Under the pieces are notes generated by a model. That model saw only the letters and a program-made list of their open reading frames with translations. It ran no database searches and had not been told where the DNA came from. Positions 1-6,741 of a DNA stretch of 11,297 nucleotides are shown here, piece by piece; within the stretch, counting starts at the first letter, position 1; every line of letters begins with the position of its first letter. The position numbers were made by a program, and so were the translations under genes. The stretch is from positions 1-11,297 of the forward strand of contig JANXSI010000591.1 of assembly GCA_025352765.1 (NCBI GenBank), in the 5' to 3' direction. Source of the DNA: Devosia sp. Its GTDB lineage: Bacteria; Pseudomonadota; Alphaproteobacteria; Rhizobiales; Devosiaceae.

Positions 1-290
1 CTCGCATCCAGAGTGGCGTCTTTCGAAGGACGGTCACTCGACATCGGGATGGTTGGATTCGACGGCTACGTTTGCTCGGGGCTGCTCGAGCACAACGATA
101 AGGTGGATTTCAGGTGCCTCATGCGGATCTCCGGATCAGGGCACCGATACCCTAGTCACGTAGTGAAAGCGGCTATGACAGGAGATACGCAACTCGGTTT
201 GTCCCTTCGCCAGGCGGCGCGCTCATTCTTAAAGGGTCTCAGATCACCCGAGCACTCAGTTTAGCACTACCATCACCATGCAAGTCTGGC
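1..290. other. Left-edge stretch with no supported gene
   Basis: An 83-codon frame opens with GTG at 13 and closes at 264 on the plus strand, but its translation resembles no family I know, and I see no clear ribosome binding site. The minus strand, which lies downstream of the glycoside hydrolase gene, holds no T-run hairpin. A 4-bp GGGT/ACCC pairing at 235-250 is too weak to be called a terminator. The stretch could be non-coding sequence or eroded DNA beside the insertion-sequence debris further right. Confidence 0.35.
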
Positions 291-1958
291 TCAGTTGAAT
301 GCACACTGGGCATCGATTGACCCGATTGGTGCGTTTGGATCGGATCCGGTCACGTCATTGCCAAACGCGATCAGGTTCATCAACGCACTATCAAAGCGAT
401 GGTCTGGGATGCTTCTGATGTGCATGCAACTCGAAAGGCCCCAAGCGTTGAGCATACCGAAGTAGATGATTGGGATGTCGTTCTCTTTGCTGTCTGCAAT
501 GAGGTCACGGACCAAGCGGATCCTGTCCTCTCGCGGCAGTCCGAAGTTGGGTTTTGGCGCATTGAGTTCGGTAAACATGAGGCGGATGCTACGTGACTTT
601 GCAAACGAGCCAAGGTCGGCAAAGGCCTTGCTGAACGTCGCAGCGGATGGCCTCACCTGGCTATAGATCTGAAGATCGAAGCGAGCTTCCTGGTTCGTGG
701 CCGCAGAGGCGGGCAAGGCCTGGTAGGGATAGTGAATGACGGTACCGGCGCGATACTTCGCGTTTTGCGCAGAAGCGATCATTATCGCTCGCGGCGAGTA
801 CAGGTGGAGGGCATAAGTCACGTCATCCAACTCCGGATGCGCTGGGAGTACCTGGCCCACTTCGGAGTACGGGCGGCCAGACGAGAAGAATTGGACGCCG
901 GCGGTACATATCGCGGTACTCACCAACGACAGTCGCGGCGCGACCCGGCGGGCCGCGGCAAACTCGGACACCTCGATCTCTGTCCACGCCTTGAGGCCGC
1001 CATGACTTGGTTTGCCGTCCGTGTTGCAGAAACGCGGCTCATTGGCTGATTGGAGACTGATGTTGGTTAGTTGCCGCGCCTTGGCCTGTGCAATGAGCTC
1101 GGCGACAAATTGCGGAAAGAACTTCTGAAAATCGGGGTCACCCACCAGTGCAGCATGGAATAGCGGGTCTTTCTCCTTTCCTTTCGGATCGCTGCCGTCG
1201 AAGTGACTTCCGTTCCCCGTATAGAAGTCGCTCGGCACGATCATCACGTGAAACCCGTTCCGGTTCCAGTAGTCGATCGCGTCGATGTACGCCGCGACCA
1301 CTGGGTTGTCAGCCAGATGGTCGAGCATCGCGATTTCCCTGCTCCAATGCTCTAGCTTGGCTTCGGCATAAGCCTTCGAGTAGCAGGCGTCCAGAACGCC
1401 GACATCCCTTTCCAATTTGTAGTTGCACTTGTCGTAGAACAGCGTTCCGTCCATGCCGATTTGCATTCGCATCACGCGAACGCCAGCAGCCTGAAATGCC
1501 GTGATGTCGTCATCGATCGGCTGGAAGTACCGCGTAATTGGGACGTAGACCAATTTGCCGTCACGGCGCGTAGCAGCGCCCGGGCCAGCGTTCCAATTGT
1601 TGATATTAAAGTACCATTGGCTCGCCAGCCCAACGAAGTAGCCCGAGGGAAGGGGTTGCGTTGGGTAGGCGCTATGAGCGGCCTCGATGGCTTGCTGTGC
1701 GGCGGCAATTGTGCCTGCGACTTGGTCGCTTGTCGGAACAGGCGCCAACGTAGGGGCAGCTATCCCGTAGTCCGTGATAAACGATGTAAGAGACGCTCTG
1801 GTCGATGCATTCCATCCGCCATCCACGGCGCCAGCGTAGTAACCGGCGTTGCTCAGAATTCTTTGCAACGACCCAACTTGGGAGTCGGGCTTGGCCGCAA
1901 AGGCGAAAGTGGAGAAGATAAGAGCGCCAACCGTCAGAAGCAGTCGTAGGTGTCGCAT
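291..1958 (-). CDS. Secreted glycoside hydrolase (GH5/cellulase-type barrel) with N-terminal peptidoglycan-binding-like segment
   Basis: This 555-residue protein probably cleaves a beta-linked polysaccharide outside the cytoplasm. I chose ATG at 1958 over the upstream in-frame ATG at 2012 because GGAGAG lies 4 nt before it and because the protein then opens with a clean signal peptide, a basic MRHLR followed by a hydrophobic run to about residue 22 (AFA-A). Residues 28-66 (QRILSNAGYYAGAVDGGWNA and on) look like a PG_binding_1 repeat. The rest resembles a (beta/alpha)8 glycosidase: NEP with Glu307 fits the acid/base, and TEL with Glu464 fits the nucleophile, the usual GH-A clan pair. Substrate and exact GH family cannot be fixed by eye. 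It stands alone, with insertion-sequence remnants directly upstream and no partner genes. It could instead belong to an uncharacterised GH-A family. Confidence 0.75.
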   Translation of the reverse strand: MRHLRLLLTVGALIFSTFAFAAKPDSQVGSLQRILSNAGYYAGAVDGGWNASTRASLTSFITDYGIAAPTLAPVPTSDQVAGTIAAAQQAIEAAHSAYPTQPLPSGYFVGLASQWYFNINNWNAGPGAATRRDGKLVYVPITRYFQPIDDDITAFQAAGVRVMRMQIGMDGTLFYDKCNYKLERDVGVLDACYSKAYAEAKLEHWSREIAMLDHLADNPVVAAYIDAIDYWNRNGFHVMIVPSDFYTGNGSHFDGSDPKGKEKDPLFHAALVGDPDFQKFFPQFVAELIAQAKARQLTNISLQSANEPRFCNTDGKPSHGGLKAWTEIEVSEFAAARRVAPRLSLVSTAICTAGVQFFSSGRPYSEVGQVLPAHPELDDVTYALHLYSPRAIMIASAQNAKYRAGTVIHYPYQALPASAATNQEARFDLQIYSQVRPSAATFSKAFADLGSFAKSRSIRLMFTELNAPKPNFGLPREDRIRLVRDLIADSKENDIPIIYFGMLNAWGLSSCMHIRSIPDHRFDSALMNLIAFGNDVTGSDPNAPIGSIDAQCAFN

Positions 1959-1978
1959 GGCTCTCTCCACGCGCCCCG
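1951..1978 (-). promoter_or_regulatory. Ribosome binding site that decides the glycosidase start
   Basis: Reading the minus strand, CGTGGAGAGAGCC precedes ATG at 1958. The GGAGAG core has close to ideal spacing, and the next codons give a signal peptide, so the 18-residue extension from ATG 2012 is probably untranslated. Confidence 0.6.
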
Positions 1979-2024
1979 TGTAATCCCAATTTTCTGTAAG
2001 TAAAACACACACGGCCGAGGCAGT

Positions 2025-2321
2025 CTATGGTTTCGCCGTCTCCTGGCGCAGGCTCTTGACGTCATCGGTGCTGGCGGCGCGGGTGGTATCTCCCGCCAGA
2101 CGGCGCTTGCCAGCCTGCATGAACTCCTTGGACCAGGTGTAGTACAGGCTCTGGGCGATACCTTCCCTGCGGCACAGCTCGGCGATGCTGTCCTCGCCGC
2201 GCAGGCCGTGCAGCACGATCCGGATCTTGTCCTCGGCCGAGAAGTGCCGACGGGGTCGCCCGCCGGATGTTCTTGATCACCTGCTCGGCAGGCCGTTTGC
2301 AGTCGTCGATTTTGGGGTCAT
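2025..2321 (-). pseudogene. IS3-family transposase orfA remnant, frameshifted and 3'-truncated
   Basis: A typical IS3-group OrfA would start at ATG 2321, which is preceded by AAGGA. The protein begins MTPKSTTA, then a TGA at 2277-2279 stops this frame. The family-like sequence continues for about 14 codons in another frame (RPAEQVIKNIRRAT), then returns to the first frame as RRHFSAEDKIRIVL and the helix-turn-helix part GEDSIAELCRREGIAQSLYY. This implies a 1-nt loss near the A-run at about 2295-2298 and a 1-nt gain in the GGGG run at 2252-2255, cancelling each other. Homology ends after KSLRQE near 2042, where a full OrfA would continue into its leucine zipper. No orfB is present. The assignment rests on remembered family sequence and is fairly secure. 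The element cannot transpose by itself. Confidence 0.75.
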
Positions 2322-2385
2322 CTCCATTCCTTCGTCACTGCGACGAGGCCAAAAACCCTCCTTAAATCACAACCTCAAATCTGAG

Positions 2386-2538
2386 TGTTGATTGCCGTTT
2401 GGATCTGACCCGGGATTGTCATTGAGAAGTGACCCGGTTGGACGATGTTTCCCGTGTTGCGGGGATGGGTCAAGTAGCGGGTTTTTCCTTTCGTGTTTTG
2501 GGCGCCGCGGCGCTTGCCCTGAAGCGGAAGCTGTCGTT
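2386..2538 (-). mobile_element. Terminal remnant of an IS21-family element
   Basis: The stretch opens with TGTTGATTG at 2386, and TGACCCGG occurs twice (2406-2413 and 2430-2437) at a 24-nt interval. Repeated transposase-binding motifs and a TGT tip are typical of IS21 ends. Inward of these lies the istB tail, as expected at the right end of such an element. The outer tip directly abuts the promoter side of the IS3-type orfA remnant, so one element may have inserted at or next to the other. Confidence 0.55.
2470..2538 (-). pseudogene. istB: C-terminal fragment of IS21-type helper ATPase IstB
   Basis: On the minus strand from 2538, 22 codons read NDSFRFRASAAAPKTRKEKP followed by A-T and a TGA at 2470-2472. 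This resembles the basic tail that ends many IS21-family IstB proteins, the ATPase that assists transposase IstA. Everything upstream, including the Walker motifs, is missing, because the sequence changes at about 2540 into an unrelated IS3-type orfA start. The call rests on a short tail and its neighbouring IS21-like end. Confidence 0.5.
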
Positions 2539-2603
2539 CCACTTGTCTGAACCAGCCGAACGGCCTTGGCTTCAAACTCTTTCGTAAATCGTCTCTTTTG
2601 CAT
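2536..2603 (-). pseudogene. N-terminal fragment of a second IS3/IS911-type orfA
   Basis: From ATG 2603 the frame reads MQKRRFTKEFEAKAVRLVQT, the classic opening of an IS3/IS911-group OrfA helix-turn-helix protein, with GAGGAACT upstream as a ribosome binding site. After about 22 codons the homology stops at SG and the DNA becomes the istB tail in a different frame. The open frame itself runs on as a meaningless chimera to 2367. This is not the start of the orfA remnant at 2025-2321, which has its own ATG. It marks at least a third insertion or deletion event at this site. Confidence 0.65.
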
Positions 2604-2607
2604 CGTG

Positions 2608-2634
2608 GAGTTCCTCGTCCTTCATTGGGAACTC
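2608..2634. repeat. 7-bp inverted repeat over the second orfA ribosome binding site
   Basis: GAGTTCC at 2608-2614 and GGAACTC at 2628-2634 are perfect complements around a 13-nt loop. In the minus-strand transcript the GAGGAAC that would serve as the orfA ribosome binding site lies in the stem. Read-through transcripts could thus hide the translation start, a trick known for several IS elements. It may equally be chance. Confidence 0.35.
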
Positions 2635-2808
2635 TCCACTTTTCCGAAGCAAGTCCACAGCCTCAGCTACACTACGCTACGGGACACGATCAAAGACGGC
2701 TTCGAGCACTCGGGTTGGACATACGTGCCGGCATAGGGTGGGGCGGCCTCGTAGAGAGACGCGTGCTATGCTATAAGGGTGGAAATATCCTTTTGCCCAA
2801 AATAGTCG
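2635..2808. other. Upstream region of the GntR regulator
   Basis: This 174-nt gap holds no gene I recognise. A TATAAG at 2772-2777 could be a -10 element for the regulator, but no matching -35 is visible 16-18 nt before it. The 16-mer operator seen between hyuA and the binding-protein gene has no good copy here; CTATGCTATAAG at 2766-2777 only shares the CTATG core. Confidence 0.3.
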
Positions 2809-3783
2809 ATGAAACCATACTACGAAATCGTCAGGGAAACGCTTGCGCGAAACGTCGAGAACGGCAATTTGCCGGTGGGGACCCGGCTACTTGCGACGTC
2901 GGTTGCCGACCGCCTGGGAGTGAGCCGCCCCCCCGTCAAACGGGCTCTGGAACTGCTCGTCGCTGACGGCGTGATTTCCCCTCGAAGCTCTCAGGGATAC
3001 ATGGTCGGTCGCGGCGTGGATGACGACGAGGCCACCCGGCTCAATCTCCACCAGTTGAGCTTGGACCTCCCCAACGAACTTGGCGATGCGCTGGGTCAAC
3101 CAAGCTGGGAGCGAATATACGCTGCAGCGGAAGCCGACGTGCTCGACTGCATCCCATTCGGCACCTTCCAGGTCTCGGAAGCCGCGCTGGGAGAGCATTT
3201 CGAGGTGAGCCGGACTGTCATCCGCGAATTGTTGGCCCGGCTTGATGCGCATGGGCTTATTACCAAGGATCGTTCTTCGCACTGGCTAGCGGGGCCCCTT
3301 GGAGCGCGCATGCTCGACGATGCCCACGAGGTGCGGCAGATGCTCGAGCCGAGGGCGTTGGCGGGCGTGGCGCCCAGGCTTGAGATCCAGTCCATCGAGG
3401 CGGCGCGCTCGCGTGTCGATACGGCGCTCGAACGCCCGACTGAACTGTCGACTGCAGTGCTGGGTACCATTGAGACCGAGCTTCATATTGATCTGCTGAA
3501 ACCATTGCGCAACCGGCGCCTCGCCGCGGCGGTGAGGCAGTCGCAGATCTCGCTTGTCATCAACCGGCTGTTCGGCAGGTACATCGGATTCCACGACGAG
3601 GCCGCTCTGCTGCGCGAGCATCGGCTGATCTTCGACCATCTTATGTTACAGGACGCAGAAGGCGCCGCGGCCGCGCTCCGCCATCACCTCGATGCGGACC
3701 ATCAGCGCAGTCGTGCCCGGCTCAAGGTTCTGTCGGTGTTCGACACTCCTGACGTCGCCCCCTACCTGACGCGGATTCACTGA
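2809..3783 (+). CDS. GntR/FadR-family regulator with two winged-helix domains and an FCD domain
   Basis: A DNA-binding repressor or activator that senses a small, probably carboxylated, metabolite. Residues 5-68 form one GntR winged helix (VADRLGVSRPPVKRALELL). Residues 100-160 form a second (ALGEHFEVSRTVIRELLARL). Residues 165-298 form an all-helical FCD ligand domain with His226, His271 and His292/293 in the positions expected for the metal site. At 324 residues it is roughly 90 longer than usual FadR-type proteins because of the extra winged helix. An in-frame TAG at 2803-2805 makes ATG 2809 the earliest start, and no good ribosome binding site precedes it. Its stop overlaps the next gene (TGATG). 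It is the obvious candidate to bind the paired operators between hyuA and the binding-protein gene, which is inference. Confidence 0.9.
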   Translation: MKPYYEIVRETLARNVENGNLPVGTRLLATSVADRLGVSRPPVKRALELLVADGVISPRSSQGYMVGRGVDDDEATRLNLHQLSLDLPNELGDALGQPSWERIYAAAEADVLDCIPFGTFQVSEAALGEHFEVSRTVIRELLARLDAHGLITKDRSSHWLAGPLGARMLDDAHEVRQMLEPRALAGVAPRLEIQSIEAARSRVDTALERPTELSTAVLGTIETELHIDLLKPLRNRRLAAAVRQSQISLVINRLFGRYIGFHDEAALLREHRLIFDHLMLQDAEGAAAALRHHLDADHQRSRARLKVLSVFDTPDVAPYLTRIH

Positions 3784-4943
3784 TGGCCCGCAAGCCGCGA
3801 CTACGCGTCCTCGGGCGCAGTGAGGTCCTTCCAAGACCCATTCTCGACCGCGCCGCCACCGACCTCGGCTTCGAGATCGAGTTCGCCCTGGTCGACAGTG
3901 TCAAGGACTTACAGCGGGTGGTGACGCGGCCCGACACGTTCGACGTTTATCATCAGTGGCACACAGTCGATCTGATCTGGACGGCGCGCGCCATTCAGCC
4001 GATCGCGCTCGACAGGATTGTGCGGGGCGAGGAGATCAAAACTTCGGCGCTCGCTCAGAGCGGTGACTCACGCTCAATTGGTTCAGTCTCTAGTCAGCTC
4101 TTCGTGCAGTCGGGAGGTACGCTCTCGCCCAGGCCCAGCAACGCGGTCTCGATGCTGCCGCTCCTGCATGGAGTCGATGCCTTTGGCTATCTGCCCCAGG
4201 CCCAGAACGAGTTTCCGCGCGGTTCGGCAGCGAGCTGGGGCTGGCTGCTGGACCGGCGTCTCCACGGCCGGGTCGCTATGATGAACGATCCGGTTCTCGG
4301 CATGATCGACGCCGCCCTTGCGGTGGAAGCGGCTGAAGGCATGAGGTTCGGCGACATCGGCAACCTGACGATCGAGGAGATCGACCTCGTGGCTGATGTC
4401 CTGGTGCACAAGAAGCGGATCGGACATTTCCGCACGATCTGGAGCAATTATGAGGAGGCAGCACGGTCCATGCTCCGCGGCGGCGTGGTCCTGCAGTCGC
4501 TATTCTCCCCTGCCCTGGCGCTGCTGCGCGCCCAACAGGTACCGGTCATCGACGCGGTACCTAAGGAAGGCTACCGCGGCTGGCATGTCGACCTGTGCAT
4601 CTCCGCCGCAGCCGAGGGCGAGCAGCTCGACGCAGCCTATGCTTACCTCAACTGGTGGATGTCAGGCTGGGGCGGCGCAGTGGTTGCTCGTCAGGGCTAC
4701 TATTTCGTTTTGCCAGACCTCGTTCGGCCCCACCTGAGCGAGGCCGAGTGGGACTACTGGTACGCCGGCAAGCCTGCCGCGGAGCCGCTCACTAACCCCA
4801 CTGGCGACATCGCGATCGCTACCGGCTCGGTGAGAGAAGGCGGGTCGCACGCCGAGCGCATGTCCCGCGTTCGCGTATGGAACGCCTTCATGGACGAGCA
4901 CTCCTATCTCGTCCGGCGCTGGCGCGAGTTCCTCGACGCCTGA
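3783..4943 (+). CDS. PotD-like solute-binding-protein homologue lacking a signal peptide
   Basis: This 386-residue protein resembles the type-2 periplasmic binding fold of PotD-like proteins (polyamine/thiamine importer receptors). Typical segments are LRVLGRSEVLPRP near the start, FDVYHQWHTVDLIW (54-67), SMLPLLHGVDAFGY (123-136), LNWWMSGWGGAVVARQGYYF (289-308) and a C-terminal EHSYLVRRWREFL. The start is fixed by the TGATG overlap with the regulator gene. The first residues are MARKPRLRVLG and go straight into the first beta strand, so no Sec, Tat or lipoprotein signal is seen. No PotA/B/C genes accompany it in the window. It may therefore stay in the cytoplasm as a binding or sensing partner of the coupled GntR protein, or supply a transporter through an unusual route. 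The function is not known to me. Confidence 0.7.
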   Translation: MARKPRLRVLGRSEVLPRPILDRAATDLGFEIEFALVDSVKDLQRVVTRPDTFDVYHQWHTVDLIWTARAIQPIALDRIVRGEEIKTSALAQSGDSRSIGSVSSQLFVQSGGTLSPRPSNAVSMLPLLHGVDAFGYLPQAQNEFPRGSAASWGWLLDRRLHGRVAMMNDPVLGMIDAALAVEAAEGMRFGDIGNLTIEEIDLVADVLVHKKRIGHFRTIWSNYEEAARSMLRGGVVLQSLFSPALALLRAQQVPVIDAVPKEGYRGWHVDLCISAAAEGEQLDAAYAYLNWWMSGWGGAVVARQGYYFVLPDLVRPHLSEAEWDYWYAGKPAAEPLTNPTGDIAIATGSVREGGSHAERMSRVRVWNAFMDEHSYLVRRWREFLDA

Positions 4944-4956
4944 GCGGTGCTACGCT
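4944..4956. other. 13-nt gap between convergent genes
   Basis: The PotD-like gene ends at 4943 and hyuB ends at 4957 on the opposite strand. No T-run terminator fits. An imperfect GAGCG/CGCTT pairing around 4942-4957 is the only structure, so transcripts from the two sides probably overlap. Confidence 0.4.
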
Positions 4957-6741
4957 TCAGCGCGCCCGGAGCTTTGCGGTGCTCGCTGAATCGACTGCGC
5001 CGTCGCGGATCGCCACACCGTAGCTGCTGGCAGCTGTCTCGATGTCGATGAATCCCTCGAACACGTCGTCGAGAACGGTCGCCGGATCTCGCGCGAGCGG
5101 ATCGCCGTATCCTCCACCACAGGGTCCCTCAGAGACCAGATGTTCACCGGCCCTAATCTTGTGGTACGGCACCTTGGAGGGAAGCTGCGTCTCGCCGCCG
5201 TCTGCCGCGACCAGTTTAAGCGAGGCGGTACGCCCCTCGCTGCCACCGTCGAAACCCCATGGCTTGTAGCGATGGCCATCCCCTTCGACCGAAAACCCGC
5301 CGTCCGACAACATCGTGAACTCGCGGATCGTTCCGATGCCACCGCGTGACCGCCCAGCTGCGGCGTCGTTGTTGCGCAGCTCGTAGCGGTCGACGCGAAT
5401 GGGCAGATGTGACTCGATGTCCTCGATCGGATTGTTGCGGGTGTTCGCGAACAGCGTGTCAACGGCGTCCATGCCGTCAGCCTCGGCGCGTCCGCCGTAG
5501 CTGCCCTCGAGGATTTCCATGTGCACCCACTGCTTGCCGTGCTCGGTGCCAGAAAAGGCGATGACCCGCAGGTTGCCGATGCCAGCCGACACCTGCGCCG
5601 GCACCGCTTGGGCGAGCGCCTTCATGACCGTATCGGCGAGAGCGTTGCCCGGGCAGAAGCGGGCGATGACCGGTGCCGGAAAGATCGGGTTGGCGAGGCT
5701 ACCGCGAGGCGCCACGATGGTGATCGGACGGCTCAGCCCTTCATTTTGCGGAATTGAACCATAGACTACGCTGTCTAGGAGGATGGAGCGCAAGGTTAGC
5801 CAGATCGCGATATCGACGGTGCCGACCAGCGGCATGTTGATTGGGCGATCGGGGAGCTGCGGGGCAGTGCCCGTCAGGTCGACGATCATGCTGTCGCCTC
5901 TGACCTTTAGCGTGACGGCGATGGGGAGATCCCGGCGAGCCGGCTCGTGGCTGTCGAGGAAACCGTCGATGAAGGTCTTGGCCGAGTAGTCTCCGTCGGG
6001 CAGCGCCGCGATGGCGTTGCGCATCAGCCGCTCGGAATAATCGAGCAGGTCCTCGAAGGCATCCATGACGGTCTTGAGGCCATACTTCTGGACTAGCAGC
6101 AAGTAGCGCTCTGCACCGATCTGCGCCGTTGCGACCTGCGCCTCCATGTCGCCGACGACCAGCGACGAGGCACGGATATTGTCGCGCAGGATCGACCACA
6201 CGGCTTCGTTCTTGACGCCGGCCTCATACACCTTGATTGCCTTGAACTGCAGGCCCTCGGCGTAGGCATCGACCGCATCGACGATGCCCGTCGACCCCGG
6301 CGTCGAGGCACCGATATCCAGATGATGGGCGGTGGTGACCGAAAAACCGATCAGCGTCCCATCAAGGAACACCGGCACGGCAAAGCCGACGTCTGGTCCA
6401 TGGCTCGCCCCGCCGTAAGGATCGTTGTGCATGATGACGTCGCCGGGAACGAGGGTCTGTCCGCGGGCCTCGAGCTGACTGAGGATGCCGCGCACATAGC
6501 CCGGAATCGGCCCCGACTGCAGCGGCGTCGACATCTTGCACTCGCAAAGCTGCCGGCCGGTGGCGTCGGTCAGCGCGGTGCCGAAATCCTCAGATTCACG
6601 GATGATCGAGGAGTAGCTCATTCGCATGAGCTTGTGGCCCATCTCGATGGCGATGTTTTCGAGCGCTCCGCGGATAACGGCACCGGTGACCGGATCGACG
6701 CGGGTGGATGCTGCGGCCGGGCTGGCGCTGATCTCGGTCAT
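4957..6741 (-). CDS. hyuB: Hydantoinase B / oxoprolinase beta-type subunit (HyuB family)
   Basis: The 594-residue B subunit pairs with HyuA in ATP-dependent enzymes that open cyclic amides (N-methylhydantoinase, 5-oxoprolinase, caprolactamase) or carboxylate ketones (acetophenone/acetone carboxylases). Visible family marks are an N-terminal DPVTGAVIRGALENIAIEMG (16-35), the polar HNDPYGGASHGPD (105-117) and AHHLDIG (138-144), which are likely metal or substrate residues, a GPIPGYVRGIL segment, and glycine-rich GDGHRYKPWGFDGG and PCGGGYGDPLARDP towards the end. Length is normal. Start ATG 6741 has GGAG 7 nt upstream and overlaps the hyuA stop (ATGA), so the two are translated together in about equal amounts, as befits a heteromer. 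The substrate is not decided by these motifs. The gene symbol is a family label. Confidence 0.9.
   Translation of the reverse strand: MTEISASPAAASTRVDPVTGAVIRGALENIAIEMGHKLMRMSYSSIIRESEDFGTALTDATGRQLCECKMSTPLQSGPIPGYVRGILSQLEARGQTLVPGDVIMHNDPYGGASHGPDVGFAVPVFLDGTLIGFSVTTAHHLDIGASTPGSTGIVDAVDAYAEGLQFKAIKVYEAGVKNEAVWSILRDNIRASSLVVGDMEAQVATAQIGAERYLLLVQKYGLKTVMDAFEDLLDYSERLMRNAIAALPDGDYSAKTFIDGFLDSHEPARRDLPIAVTLKVRGDSMIVDLTGTAPQLPDRPINMPLVGTVDIAIWLTLRSILLDSVVYGSIPQNEGLSRPITIVAPRGSLANPIFPAPVIARFCPGNALADTVMKALAQAVPAQVSAGIGNLRVIAFSGTEHGKQWVHMEILEGSYGGRAEADGMDAVDTLFANTRNNPIEDIESHLPIRVDRYELRNNDAAAGRSRGGIGTIREFTMLSDGGFSVEGDGHRYKPWGFDGGSEGRTASLKLVAADGGETQLPSKVPYHKIRAGEHLVSEGPCGGGYGDPLARDPATVLDDVFEGFIDIETAASSYGVAIRDGAVDSASTAKLRAR

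Noticed and set aside
13..264. 83-codon open frame at the left edge, plus strand
   Set aside because: GTG start without a clear ribosome binding site and a translation that matches no family I know.
2367..2535. Continuation of the second orfA frame after its breakpoint
   Set aside because: Past the breakpoint the frame crosses istB-tail and IS21-end DNA out of frame, so the protein is not meaningful.
5741..6199. Long minus-strand frame inside hyuB
   Set aside because: Arg/Ala-rich out-of-frame reading of GC-rich hyuB; the HyuB frame carries clear family motifs across the same DNA.
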